A stretch of 64,000 nt of DNA from Aquabacterium sp. (lineage in GTDB: Bacteria; Pseudomonadota; Gammaproteobacteria; Burkholderiales; Burkholderiaceae_C), in NCBI RefSeq assembly GCF_030652515.1, contig NZ_JAUSAR010000010.1, positions 62,001 to 126,000 on the forward strand, read 5' to 3'. Shown here piece by piece: positions 1-11,935 of the stretch (the first letter of the stretch is position 1; each line of letters begins with the position of its first letter). The position numbers and the translations under genes were made by a program. Under the pieces are notes generated by a model that worked only from the letters and a program-made list of their open reading frames with translations, did not search any database and was not told where the DNA came from.

Positions 1-552
1 CGCGGCGTTCTGGCCTTGCGCAAGAAGGACATCATGAGTGCCCGATTGCAGGCCAGCAAGGCGGCCGCGCCGTCGCCAGAGGCATCGGCTGCGGATGCGT
101 CAGCCAGTGACGCTGCGCCATCCGCCTCGACCCCGCCCTGGGACGTTGACCCCTTGCCCACCCGAGAATCCATCGCCAAGGCCGCGCGCATCAGCAGCAG
201 CACGGTCAGCCAGATCGAGAAGATCCAGAAGGAAGCCACGCCCGAACTGGTCGCGGCCGTGAAGGCGGGCGACATCTCCATCAACGCCGCGGCGGCGGTG
301 GCCTCGCTGTCGGTGGACGAGCAAGTGGCGGCCGTGGCGGGCGGCAAGAAGGAGCTGCGCCAGGCGGCCCGGCAGGTGCGCGAAGCCAAGGCCCAAGCAC
401 GCGCCGCGAACGCGCCTGCCGATGCTTCGGCCCCTGAGGGCGATGACTCAGAGTCCCCCGACGCCGTGATCGCCCGCTTGAAGAAAACCGTGGCCGAGCT
501 CAGCACCGAGAACGCCATGCTCAAGGCCCGGATTGCCGAGCTGATGGCGTGA
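1..552 (+). CDS. ParB/KorB-like DNA-binding protein, C-terminal part (5' truncated)
   Basis: The frame is open from the first base of the window, so the N-terminus probably lies outside it; internal TTG (16) and ATG (34) codons are unlikely to be the true start. The visible part has a Pro/Ala/Ser-rich linker, then a helix-turn-helix-like stretch (SIAKAARISSSTVSQIEKIQ), then a helical segment (ELVAAVKAGDISINAAAAVA) of the kind seen after the ParB domain in phage- and plasmid-type ParB/KorB relatives. It ends in a short coiled coil (VAELSTENAMLKARIAEL). The role would be sequence-specific DNA binding in partition or replication control. The catalytic/N-terminal ParB domain cannot be seen, so the family call is moderate. 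Confidence 0.55.
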   Translation, partial: RGVLALRKKDIMSARLQASKAAAPSPEASAADASASDAAPSASTPPWDVDPLPTRESIAKAARISSSTVSQIEKIQKEATPELVAAVKAGDISINAAAAVASLSVDEQVAAVAGGKKELRQAARQVREAKAQARAANAPADASAPEGDDSESPDAVIARLKKTVAELSTENAMLKARIAELMA

Positions 553-568
553 TGCGCGATCACCAGCC

Positions 569-880
569 ATGCCCTTGCCCTTGCCCTTGAACTACCTGAT
601 CTTCGACCACAGCGAGGACACCGAGGGCATCGGCACTTTCGAGGCCATGGCGTCGGTCACGGCCGACCACCTGGCGGCGGTCCATGCCGAAGTGGCATCA
701 GTGCTGGCCTGGGCCTTCGCCACCTTCACCGACGCGCATGGCCCCTTGGACCAAGGCTTCGACTGGGACCATGACCTCCTGGTGCAGCAGGAGTCCACCA
801 CGCTGCACACGGTGACCTTGCTGCTCAGCGGCGGCACGGCCTTTTGCCGGGCCTTCGCCGAGCGCTTTCCGGCCGATTAG
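569..880 (+). CDS. Hypothetical protein, 103 aa
   Basis: Small acidic protein of unrecognised family, starting 16 bases after the preceding stop and followed 33 bases later by the next gene in the same direction. It has no signal peptide or membrane segment. The hydrophobic start (PLPLPLNYLIFD) followed by a long acidic/aromatic alpha-helical stretch (HAEVASVLAWAFATF) suggests a compact cytosolic domain. No convincing ribosome binding site is visible before the ATG at 569, so the start may be wrong. Codon use and lack of stops agree with a real gene. Confidence 0.5.
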   Translation: MPLPLPLNYLIFDHSEDTEGIGTFEAMASVTADHLAAVHAEVASVLAWAFATFTDAHGPLDQGFDWDHDLLVQQESTTLHTVTLLLSGGTAFCRAFAERFPAD

Positions 881-913
881 GCGGATACTCGGACTTCACC
901 CTTTGGAGTCCCC

Positions 914-1183
914 ATGTCGCAGATCCCTTTTTTCCACGAAGCGACCGGGGCCGTCAGGTTCTGGGTCATGGTGAACGATGCCCTGGTGGGCGCCAGCGTC
1001 AGCCGCGAAGCCCTGCATTACCGCTTCCGCCCCGATGGTCGTGGTGAAGACCCTCTGGAAACCTACAAAAGCCACTCCGCAGAGATTGACGAGGTGGTGC
1101 GGCGCCGGGTGGCACAAGGCTCGATCGAGCCCGTCATGCTGCGCGAGTTCGACCTGCGGCCGGTGGTGGCGCCCAAGGTGTAG
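914..1183 (+). CDS. DUF1488-like protein, 89 aa
   Basis: A GGAG motif sits just upstream of the ATG (TTGGAGTCCCCATG), supporting this start. The layout resembles the DUF1488 family: an initial FHEATGAVRFWV strand pair, then VSREALHYRF, then a helix with ...IDEVVRRRVAQG, and a final ...LREFDLRPV strand. DUF1488 proteins are small cytosolic proteins of unknown function. It is followed after 8 bases by the carboxylase gene, so it may be co-transcribed with it. The family call rests on pattern only. Confidence 0.55.
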   Translation: MSQIPFFHEATGAVRFWVMVNDALVGASVSREALHYRFRPDGRGEDPLETYKSHSAEIDEVVRRRVAQGSIEPVMLREFDLRPVVAPKV

Positions 1184-1191
1184 CCGCTAGG

Positions 1192-4100
1192 ATGCTGGAT
1201 TCGCCGGAGCTTTCGGCCACTTCATCTTCCAGCGCCATGCCTTCAACCGTCCAGCCGGTCCTCCTGATCGCCAACCGTGGCGAGATCGCCATCCGCATCG
1301 CCCGCGCCGCGCATGAACTGGGCTGGCGCACCGTGGGCCTGGTGGCCGAAGACGACCAGGCTGCCCAGCATGCGTTTCACGTGGATGCGCTGCAAGTCTT
1401 GCCCGGCAAAGGCGTGCCGGCCTACCTGAACATCGACCACGTGGTCGCGGCCGCGCAGGCCGAAGGCTGCACGCACGTTCACCCCGGTTATGGCCTGCTG
1501 AGCGAGAACGCCGACTTCGCCCGCGCCTGTGCGGTGGCCGGCCTGGTCTTCGTGGGTCCCGCGCCCGAGGTGCTCGACCTGCTGGGCGACAAGGCGCAAG
1601 CCCGTGCCTTGGCGCGACGCTGCGGCGTGCCGGTCACCGAGGGCATCGACCGTGCCGTCACGGTGCACGAGGCCCAAGACTTTTTCGCGAGGCTGGGCCA
1701 GGGCGGCGCCATGATGATCAAGGCGCTGGCCGGTGGTGGTGGCCGTGGCATGCGCGTGGTCGAGGCCGAGGCCGACATCGCCACCAGCCACGAGCGTTGC
1801 CAGTCCGAAGCCCTGGCCGCGTTTGGCCGCGGCGATGTGTATGTGGAACAGTTGGTGCGCCGCGCGCGCCACATCGAGGTGCAGGTGTTGGGCGATGGCA
1901 GTGGCGCCGTCAGCCACGCCTGGGAGCGCGACTGCACCGTGCAGCGCAACCACCAGAAGCTGGTCGAGATCGCGCCCGCGCCTGATCTGGACCCGGCCTT
2001 GCGACAGCAACTCCTGGACGATGCCGTCAAGCTGGCGCAGGCCGTGAAGCTGCGCGGCCTGTGCACCTTCGAGTTCCTGGTGGACCTGGATCACTCCGGC
2101 CGACACTTCTTCATGGAAGCCAACCCGCGCCTGCAGGTGGAGCACACGGTGACCGAGGCCGTGACCAGCCTGGACCTGGTGCAATTGCAACTGCGCTTGT
2201 CACAGGGCGCAAGCCTGGCCGATCTGCACGCCACGCAGGCTGACATCGCTGCCCCACGCGGCGCGGCCATCCAGGTGCGCGTGAACGTCGAGCGCATGGG
2301 GCCGGATGGCCGCGCTTTGCCAGCGGGCGGCACCGTGCGGGCATACGAGCCACCCAGCGGCCCCGGCATCCGAGTGGACGGCCATGGTCACATCGGCATG
2401 CAGCCACACCCCGGCTTTGACACGCTGCTGGCCAAGGTCATCGTGCACCACCCGGCCGGGTTTGACGCGGCCCTGCAGCGCACCCGGCGGGCCCTGGCCG
2501 AATTCAGGCTGGAGGGGGTCGACAGCAACATCGCTTTTTTGCAAGCCCTGCTGGCTCATCCCGACCTGGCCAGCCACCGGGTCAGCACACGTTGGTTGCA
2601 ATGGCACGTGGCCGCGCTGCTGGCGGCCGCGTCCCAACAGCCCAGGCCGCGCGAGCTGGCACATGCCGCTGCGCACCTGGCGCCGGAGGCCCTCAGCATC
2701 TCAGGCTTGGCCGAAGGTTGCATCCCCCTCGTCGCCACCGTGCCAGGCTCGCTGGTGAGCTTGCACGTCCACCCCGGCGACACTGTGCGTGCTGGCCAGC
2801 GCGTGGCCGTGATCGAGGCCATGAAGATGGAGTTCGAAATCACCGCCACGCAAGGTGGCCGGGTCGAGGCCGTGCTGGCCGAGCTGGGCCACGTGGTCAG
2901 CGAAGGCCAGGCCCTGATCGCGCTGGACCCCACCGGCGACGATGGCCAGGCCCACGCCAGCACCGACCAGGCGCACGACCTGGACCACCTCCGTCCCGAC
3001 CTGGCCGAGGTGATCGAGCGCCACGCTGTGACGCGTGACGACCGGCGCCCCGATGCCGTGGCCAAGCGCCATGCCAAGGGTCACCGCACCGCCCGCGAGA
3101 ACGTGGATGACTTCCTCGATGCCGACAGCTTCCTGGAATACGGCGCCCTGGCCCTGGCCTCGCAGCGCATCCGCCTCAAGGAGCCCGAGCTGATCGCGCG
3201 CAGCCCCGCCGACGGCCTGATCGCGGGCCTGGGCACCGTCAACGCCGCGCAGTTCGGCGAGCAGGCCGCGCGCTGCATGGTGCTGGCCTACGACTACACC
3301 GTGTTCGCGGGCACGCAAGGCATCATCAACCACAAGAAGACCGACCGCATGCTGCACCTGGCCTTGCAGCGCGAGCTGCCCCTGGTGCTGTGGGCCGAAG
3401 GCGGTGGCGGCCGGCCCAACGACGAATACCCCGGCGTCAGCCTGCTGGACAACATGACCTTCCTGGGCTTGGCGCGCCTGAGCGGCCTGGTGCCATTGGT
3501 GGCCATCGTCAACGGCCGCTGCTTCGCGGGCAACGCCTCGCTGGCCGGTTGCTGCGACGTCATCATCGCCACCAAGGACACCAGCATCGGCATGGCGGGC
3601 CCCGCCATGATCGAAGGCGGTGGCCTGGGCAAGTTCACGCCCGAAGAGGTCGGGCCCGTCAGCATGCAGGCCCCCAACGGCGTGATCGATGTGGTGGTGG
3701 ACGACGAGGCCCACGCCGTGCGCGTGGCCCAACAGTACCTGTCGTATTTTCAAGGCGTGACCACCGGCTGGCGATGTGCCGACCAGCGTCTGCTGCGCCA
3801 CGTGGTCCCTGAAAAGCGCACCCGCGTCTACGACATGCGCGCGGCCATCCACACCTTGTTCGACACTGATTCGGTGCTGGAGCTGCGCCGCGATTTCGCG
3901 CCCGGCATGATCACCGCGCTGGTGCGCGTGGAAGGTCGGCCGATGGGCGTGATCGCCAACGACCCGCGCCACCTGGGCGGCGCCATCGATGCCCACGGGG
4001 CCGACAAAGCCGCGCGCTTCATGCAGTTGTGCGATGCCTTCGACATCCCCCTGGTTTCGCTGTGCGACACGCCCGGCTTCATGGTCGGCCCCGATGCCGA

Positions 4101-4542
4101 GCAGACCGCCACGGTGCGCCATTTCTCGCGCATGTTCATCACGGCGGCCAGCATCAGCGTGCCTTACTTCACCATCGTGCTGCGCAAGGGCTATGGCCTG
4201 GGCGCGCAGGCCATGACGGCAGGCAGCCTGCTGGCGCCCGACTTCACCATCTCATGGCCGACCGGCGAGTTTGGCCCCATGGGCATTGAAGGTGCGGTGC
4301 ACCTGGGCTTTGGCAAGCAACTGGCGGGCATCGAAGACGCGGCGCAGCGCCAGCAGGCTTTCGATCAATTGGTGGCCGCCGCCTACCAACGCGGCAAGGG
4401 CTTGAACATGGCCAGCCACCTGGAGCTGGACGATGTGATCGATCCGGCTGACACGCGCCGCTGGTTGGTGCGTGGTCTGCTGGCGATGCCCACCGTGCCG
4501 CACCGCCGTGGACGAAAGCGCCCATTTGTAGACGCCTGGTGA
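1192..4542 (+). CDS. Three-domain acyl-CoA (acetyl/propionyl-CoA) carboxylase fusion
   Basis: One 1116-residue chain carries all parts of a biotin-dependent carboxylase. Residues about 22-130 are the biotin carboxylase N-domain (LLIANRGEIAIRI). The ATP-grasp fold follows with the glycine-rich loop KALAGGGGRGM near 177 and EANPRLQVEH at 309-318. A biotin carrier domain holds EAMKM with the biotinylated Lys near 545. Residues about 600-1116 are a PccB/AccD-like carboxyltransferase (LCDTPGFMVGPDAEQ). It would carboxylate an acyl-CoA using bicarbonate and ATP in the cytosol. In most bacteria these functions are on two or more polypeptides. An alternative ATG at 1237 begins just before the conserved region. 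Substrate (acetyl-, propionyl- or other acyl-CoA) cannot be told from sequence alone. Confidence 0.9.
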   Translation: MLDSPELSATSSSSAMPSTVQPVLLIANRGEIAIRIARAAHELGWRTVGLVAEDDQAAQHAFHVDALQVLPGKGVPAYLNIDHVVAAAQAEGCTHVHPGYGLLSENADFARACAVAGLVFVGPAPEVLDLLGDKAQARALARRCGVPVTEGIDRAVTVHEAQDFFARLGQGGAMMIKALAGGGGRGMRVVEAEADIATSHERCQSEALAAFGRGDVYVEQLVRRARHIEVQVLGDGSGAVSHAWERDCTVQRNHQKLVEIAPAPDLDPALRQQLLDDAVKLAQAVKLRGLCTFEFLVDLDHSGRHFFMEANPRLQVEHTVTEAVTSLDLVQLQLRLSQGASLADLHATQADIAAPRGAAIQVRVNVERMGPDGRALPAGGTVRAYEPPSGPGIRVDGHGHIGMQPHPGFDTLLAKVIVHHPAGFDAALQRTRRALAEFRLEGVDSNIAFLQALLAHPDLASHRVSTRWLQWHVAALLAAASQQPRPRELAHAAAHLAPEALSISGLAEGCIPLVATVPGSLVSLHVHPGDTVRAGQRVAVIEAMKMEFEITATQGGRVEAVLAELGHVVSEGQALIALDPTGDDGQAHASTDQAHDLDHLRPDLAEVIERHAVTRDDRRPDAVAKRHAKGHRTARENVDDFLDADSFLEYGALALASQRIRLKEPELIARSPADGLIAGLGTVNAAQFGEQAARCMVLAYDYTVFAGTQGIINHKKTDRMLHLALQRELPLVLWAEGGGGRPNDEYPGVSLLDNMTFLGLARLSGLVPLVAIVNGRCFAGNASLAGCCDVIIATKDTSIGMAGPAMIEGGGLGKFTPEEVGPVSMQAPNGVIDVVVDDEAHAVRVAQQYLSYFQGVTTGWRCADQRLLRHVVPEKRTRVYDMRAAIHTLFDTDSVLELRRDFAPGMITALVRVEGRPMGVIANDPRHLGGAIDAHGADKAARFMQLCDAFDIPLVSLCDTPGFMVGPDAEQTATVRHFSRMFITAASISVPYFTIVLRKGYGLGAQAMTAGSLLAPDFTISWPTGEFGPMGIEGAVHLGFGKQLAGIEDAAQRQQAFDQLVAAAYQRGKGLNMASHLELDDVIDPADTRRWLVRGLLAMPTVPHRRGRKRPFVDAW

Positions 4543-4649
4543 TTTATTTATAGCTGCAAGTGGTGTCATTGATTGCCAGAGGTAACGCCGGTTGAGTCCT
4601 GGGCCCGTGTCCCGATACAGTGACCACCTGCATTTGATTGAAGACACCA

Positions 4650-6452
4650 ATGGCCGATTCAGAACAAGACGTGGCAGGGGAGGCGACGGTGCAAACCGAG
4701 GCTGACCTGAGCAGCAGCCTGCACCGCCAGCACTCAGTCCTGAGTGGCGTGGCCCTGTCAACGCTCAGCGCCTGTGGCGGAGGCGGCAACGACGAGAAGC
4801 CCACGCTCCGCGATCCCAGCGCCTTGCCGACCGCCTGTTTGAGCGCCGGGGTGGCCGTGGCCCTGGCGGCCTGCGGTGGTGGCACTCAGCCCTTCGAGCC
4901 CATGACCGAAGCCCGCGCGGCCCGCCTGCTCAACCAGGGCGGCCTGGGTTCCACGCCCGCGCAAGTGACAGCACTGATGCGTGATGGGGCCGATGCGTGG
5001 TTCAACGCCCAACTGGCCATGCCTTTGTCGCCCTCGGTGTGGGATTGGGCGCGCGCGCAGGGCTTCGACAACCGCCTGTACGCACGTGGTGACTACGGCC
5101 TGGACCAGGCCTTGTGGTGGCGCCTGTGCACTGCCCCGGATGTGTTGCGTCAGCGCGTGGTCCTGGCCCTCAGCGAGCTCTTCGTGGTTTCGCCCTTGAA
5201 CATGGTGGCCTACTGGAAGCAGTTCGCCTGCCTGGCCTGGTGGGAGCTGCTGGAGCAACATTGCTTTGGCAACTTCCGCGACCTGCTCACGCACATCACC
5301 TTGTCACCGGCCATGGGCGTGTACCTGAGCATGCGCGGCAGCAGCAAGGCCGACAGCAGCGGCCGCCAACCCGACGAGAACTACGCGCGCGAGTTACTGC
5401 AGCTGTTCACCATCGGCCTGACCACCTTGCAGCCGGATGGTTCACTCACCTCGCCGCCCGTGGACACCTACGACGGCCGGGCTGTCTCGCAACTGGCCAA
5501 GGTCTTCACCGGATGGGACGTCGATGGCTTCAACCCCTTCGACCCCGAAGGCCCTTTCGATTACCTGCGCGTGCCCATGGGCTTTCACGCTGATCGCCAC
5601 GCGGACACCGACAAGAGCGTGCTGGGCGTCAACATCCCGGGCCAGACGTCCGGGCCCGAGTCCATGCGCCTGGCGCTGGACGCGGTCTTCAACCACCCCA
5701 ATGTGGGCTTCTTCATCGCGCGCCAGCTCATCCAGCGCCTGGTGACCAGCAACCCCAGCAAGGACTACGTGTGGCGCGTGGCCATGGCCTTCAACAGCAA
5801 TGGCGCCCCCGTGCCCGTGCGCGGCGACATGGCGGCGGTGGTGCGCGCTGTGCTGGCCGACCCGGAAGCCCGCCCCGAGATCACCTTGCCCCCGGCCAGC
5901 CAGCCGGCTCCGGCCCAGCCCACCTTGAGCGATGGCAAGTTGCGCGAGCCTGTGCTGCGCCTGCTGCAATGGCTGCGCCTGGTGAACGTCAGCTCCACCG
6001 ATGGGCAATGGCGCTTCCCGGATCTGTCCGGCAGCGACCAGTTGGGCCAGGCCCCATTGCGCTCACCGTCGGTTTTCAACTTCTTCCGGCCCGGCTACGT
6101 GCCACCCAACACGGTCATCGCCACCAAAGGCCTGGTCGCCCCCGAGTTCCAGATCACCAACGAATCCAGCGTGATGGGCTATGCCAACTTCCTGCTGCGG
6201 ATCATGCCCTTCGGGGGCAACGGCATCCTGCCCAACTACGACACCTGGCTGGCCATGGCCGACCAGCCCGCGCGCCTGGTGGACCAGCTCAACCTGCACC
6301 TGACCGGGCGCGTGCTGTCACCCATCACGGTGGACACCGTGGTGGTGGGCGTCAACTCCATCCTCGGCACCTCGGCCAACGAACGCCGCAACCGCGTGGT
6401 GGCCGCCTTTTTCCTCATCATGTGCTGCCCCGAATACCTCGTGCAGCGCTGA
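4650..6452 (+). CDS. DUF1800 family protein with two lipobox-like sites
   Basis: A 600-residue DUF1800 protein, recognised by the QPDENYARELLQLFTIGL motif, the FTGWDVDGF and PSVFNFFRPGYVPP segments and the pairing with a DUF1501 gene 12 bases downstream. DUF1800/DUF1501 pairs are common in proteobacteria and planctomycetes; the function is not established. The ATG at 4650 is used; a TTG 12 bases earlier is in frame. The N-terminus is odd: it contains two lipobox-like sites, LSAC followed by four glycines (about residue 42) and LAAC followed by three glycines (about residue 75), separated by an Asp/Glu/Lys/Pro-containing spacer. One may be a relic of a duplicated signal region. Confidence 0.85.
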   Translation: MADSEQDVAGEATVQTEADLSSSLHRQHSVLSGVALSTLSACGGGGNDEKPTLRDPSALPTACLSAGVAVALAACGGGTQPFEPMTEARAARLLNQGGLGSTPAQVTALMRDGADAWFNAQLAMPLSPSVWDWARAQGFDNRLYARGDYGLDQALWWRLCTAPDVLRQRVVLALSELFVVSPLNMVAYWKQFACLAWWELLEQHCFGNFRDLLTHITLSPAMGVYLSMRGSSKADSSGRQPDENYARELLQLFTIGLTTLQPDGSLTSPPVDTYDGRAVSQLAKVFTGWDVDGFNPFDPEGPFDYLRVPMGFHADRHADTDKSVLGVNIPGQTSGPESMRLALDAVFNHPNVGFFIARQLIQRLVTSNPSKDYVWRVAMAFNSNGAPVPVRGDMAAVVRAVLADPEARPEITLPPASQPAPAQPTLSDGKLREPVLRLLQWLRLVNVSSTDGQWRFPDLSGSDQLGQAPLRSPSVFNFFRPGYVPPNTVIATKGLVAPEFQITNESSVMGYANFLLRIMPFGGNGILPNYDTWLAMADQPARLVDQLNLHLTGRVLSPITVDTVVVGVNSILGTSANERRNRVVAAFFLIMCCPEYLVQR

Positions 6453-6463
6453 ACGGTGTGACC

Positions 6464-7846
6464 ATGACTTCCGACTCCCTCAGCCGCCGCGCCTTCCTGC
6501 AACGTGGCGCCGCCGTGTCCCTGGCCGGTGCCGCCGCGCCGTTCGCCCTCAACTTGGCCACCATGGCCGAAGCCGCCGCGCAGTCGTCGGGCAGCACCGA
6601 CTACAAAGCCCTGGTCTGCGTCTTTCTGCAAGGCGGCAATGACCATGGCAACACGCTGATCCCATACGACGAGGGCAGCCACGCGGCCTATGCCGCCGCG
6701 CGGGGTGGCATCGCCTTGGGGCGCGACAGCCTGGCCGCCACGGCCCTGTCCAACAACCTGGGCGGGCGGCAACTGGCCATGGCGCCCAGCCTGGCGCCGC
6801 TCAAGCCCTTGTACGACGCGGGGCGCATGGCCTGGCTGCTCAACATTGGCCCCCTGGTTCAGCCAACCACGCTGGCCCAGTACCAGGCCCGTTCCGTGCC
6901 CTTGCCGGCCAAGCTGTTCTCGCACAACGACCAGCAATCGGCCTGGCAGTCCTACGGGCCCGAGGGCTCGCTGGCGGGCTGGGGTGGCAGGTCGGCCGAT
7001 GCCGTGCTCTCAAGCAATGGCCGGGCCTCGCTGACCTGCATCAACACGTCGGGCAACGCGGTCTACCTGTCGGGCCGCACGGCGGTGCCCTACATGGTCA
7101 ATCCCTCGGGCGTGCCTTCGCTGTACGCGCTCAATGGCGGCCTGTTCGGTTCGGCCACGTGCGAGACCGCTTTCCGGCAACTGGTCACGCAGACCTCGCA
7201 AGCCCATGTGCTGGCCAGCGAGCATGCCCGCGTCATGGCCCGTGCCATCGATGTCAATGCCCAGTTGCAAACGGCCATGGGGGCCACGCCCGCACTGGCC
7301 ACGGCTTTTGACGGCGCCAACCCGCTGGCCAACCAGCTGCGGATGGTGGCGCAGCTGATCGCGGCGCGCGACCGCCTGGGCATGCGCCGCCAGGTCTTCT
7401 TCGTGTCGTTGCCGGGCTTTGACCTGCACGACAACCTGCTCAGCCGCCATGCCGTCTTGCTGGGCCAACTGGCCTCGGGCCTGGTGAGCTTTCAGGCTGC
7501 GCTGGACGAGCTGAACGTGGCCCGCAATGTGACCACCTTCACCGCCAGCGACTTTGGCCGCACGCTCAGCAGCAATGGCGATGGCTCGGACCACGGCTGG
7601 GGAGGGCATCACCTGGTGATGGGCGGTGCGGTGCGTGGCGCCAACTTGTATGGCCAGTTGCCCAACGCGGGCCTGGGCGGCGAGAGCGACACTGGCCAGG
7701 GGCGCTTGCTGCCCACGATGGGCGTGCAGCAACTGGCGGGCTCCCTGGGCCGATGGATGGGGGTGCCGTCTGGTGACCTCAACGCGATCAATCCGGGCTT
7801 GGCCTCCTTCAACGCTGGCACCTTGTCCAGCCTGCTCACCGCGTGA
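6464..7846 (+). CDS. DUF1501 family protein, Tat-exported
   Basis: 460-residue DUF1501 protein. The ATG at 6464 gives a clean twin-arginine signal (SRRAFLQRGAAVSLAGAAAPFAL, arginines at residues 8-9) with a likely cleavage after ATMAEAAA. Conserved parts include FLQGGNDHGNTLIPYD, the SEWQSY-like DQQSAWQS, TASDFGRTLSSNGDGSDHGWGGHH and a C-terminal VPSGDLNAINPGL. DUF1501 belongs to the alkaline-phosphatase/sulfatase-like superfamily. It follows the DUF1800 gene by 11 bases and is almost surely co-transcribed; the two are thought to act together in the periplasm or at the outer membrane. Confidence 0.88.
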   Translation: MTSDSLSRRAFLQRGAAVSLAGAAAPFALNLATMAEAAAQSSGSTDYKALVCVFLQGGNDHGNTLIPYDEGSHAAYAAARGGIALGRDSLAATALSNNLGGRQLAMAPSLAPLKPLYDAGRMAWLLNIGPLVQPTTLAQYQARSVPLPAKLFSHNDQQSAWQSYGPEGSLAGWGGRSADAVLSSNGRASLTCINTSGNAVYLSGRTAVPYMVNPSGVPSLYALNGGLFGSATCETAFRQLVTQTSQAHVLASEHARVMARAIDVNAQLQTAMGATPALATAFDGANPLANQLRMVAQLIAARDRLGMRRQVFFVSLPGFDLHDNLLSRHAVLLGQLASGLVSFQAALDELNVARNVTTFTASDFGRTLSSNGDGSDHGWGGHHLVMGGAVRGANLYGQLPNAGLGGESDTGQGRLLPTMGVQQLAGSLGRWMGVPSGDLNAINPGLASFNAGTLSSLLTA

Positions 7847-7898
7847 TCCAGGCTGCTGATGCGGCTACCATGCGGCCTCGTGTCCACCTGGAGTCCGC

Positions 7899-8399
7899 AT
7901 GAGCAGCAGCACCAAGCCCAATCAACTCAGCCGCACCATCGCCCGCTTTCAGGGCTTGCCCTCCGGGTTGCGGCCCTGGCTGACCAGTTTCATGCTGGGC
8001 AATGTGGTGCCCATGGTGGGTTCGGCCAGCCTGCGTTTCGAGGAGATCTCGAACGAGCGCGTGGTGGTCACCATCCGCAATCGGCGCAAGGTGCAGAACC
8101 ACATCAAGGGCGTGCACGCGGCGGCCATGGCCTTGCTGGCTGAAACCGCCACCGGTTTTTGTGTGGGCATGAATGTGCCCGACGACAAGCTGCCGCTGAT
8201 CAAGACCTTGAAGGTGGATTACCTCAAGCGTGCGCAGGGCGACATGAAGGCGGTGGCGCAGTTGCGGCCTGATCAGATTCATCAGATCCGCACGCAAGAG
8301 AAGGGCGAGGTCACTGTGCCGGTGAGCATCACCGATGAGTCGGGTGGGGAGCCCATTCAGTGCGAGATGGTTTGGGCTTGGGTGCCTAAGAAGCGTTGA
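7899..8399 (+). CDS. Hotdog-fold thioesterase-like protein (DUF4442 type)
   Basis: 166-residue cytosolic protein with a GGAG ribosome binding site before the ATG. The segment WLTSFMLGNVVPMVGSASLRFEEISNERVVVTIRNRRKVQNHIKGVHAAAMALLAET matches the layout of DUF4442-type hotdog proteins: a short N-terminal helix, a strand, then the long central hot-dog helix beginning near GVHAAAMALL. The second half holds LKVDYLKRAQGDMKAVAQL and a final strand pair. Family members hydrolyse or bind acyl-CoA thioesters, but no substrate can be assigned here. It is the last gene before a repeat-rich gap and converges with the hybrid kinase. Confidence 0.72.
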   Translation: MSSSTKPNQLSRTIARFQGLPSGLRPWLTSFMLGNVVPMVGSASLRFEEISNERVVVTIRNRRKVQNHIKGVHAAAMALLAETATGFCVGMNVPDDKLPLIKTLKVDYLKRAQGDMKAVAQLRPDQIHQIRTQEKGEVTVPVSITDESGGEPIQCEMVWAWVPKKR

Positions 8400-8898
8400 T
8401 CCTTCAGGCGTGTTGGCGTGCTGGGGGAGTTGCTTCGTGCTGGCAGCGCGGGGCGGGGATGAGTCGGAGGCGGGCGGGGCTCCTATGGTGGCGGTCCACC
8501 GCGTAGCGGCGGACTGCGCTCGGTGCTCGGCCACGGCGGGCGGCTGCGGAACTCGCTGTCCTGCGGCCAGCTCAAACAGTCCTCGCCGACCCCTCGCTGC
8601 GCGAGGGGCAACCCGCCGTGGCCTGCGCGCCTCGCCGCCCCCGAAGTCGCCCCAACCGCCTCCGCCTCATCCCTGATCGCCCCGCTGGTGGCGTGGCACG
8701 GTTCAGGGCGGTGGCATGTCAACGTTGTGGCGTTTGCAGCGTTCGTGCAGTTGGTGTCAAGTTGAGCCGCTGGCGGCCCGCCACCAACTGCCACCGTGGC
8801 ATGCCACCAGCGGGACCACCAAGCTGAAGCCCTGCCGGAGACCGCCCCAGCCCGCGCCCCGCGCTGCCCAGAAAAAGCAAACTCACCAGCCCCGATGC
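8400..8898. other. Gene-free 499-bp convergent intergenic region
   Basis: No credible coding frame was found; the open frames here lack a ribosome binding site and have repeat-like composition. The left half (about 8460-8640) is a G/C-rich run of short palindromic pieces built on CTCGGTGCTCGGCCACGGCGG and AACTCGCTGTCCTGCGG-like units, ending in CCCCCGAAGTCGCCCCAACC. Such text resembles degenerate intergenic repeats seen between convergent genes in related genomes (from memory, unverified). The right half holds the long inverted repeat listed separately. It may serve as a transcription stop or as a mobile-repeat relic. Confidence 0.6.
8683..8812. repeat. Imperfect 20-bp inverted repeat with nested dyad
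   Basis: CGCTGGTGGCGTGGCACGGT at 8683-8702 is matched on the other strand by 8793-8812, 18 of 20 positions by eye. Inside it a second dyad pairs 8747-8758 (GCAGTTGGTGTC) with 8780-8791 (GCCACCAACTGC), 11 of 12. The nested arrangement could fold into a large cruciform or RNA hairpin between two convergent genes. Confidence 0.65.
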
Positions 8899-11826
<2,928 letters not shown>

Positions 11827-11935
11827 CAATGCGCTCCTGCACCACCCTGAGGGCTCAGGTGATTATGGTGCCGTGCTCAACGCCGTGCGTGAAAAGTGGC
11901 GTGCAGTGTGGTGCCTCGGTCACCTGGGCTTGCGA

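Noticed and set aside
2701-4122. Long antisense frame opposite the carboxylase
   Set aside because: Repeated His/Ala/Gly/Asp composition is typical of the reverse of high-GC genes; no start context or family.
8335-8676. Protein-coding frame in the repeat-rich gap
   Set aside because: It overlaps the upstream gene, lacks a ribosome site and is made of palindromic repeat text.
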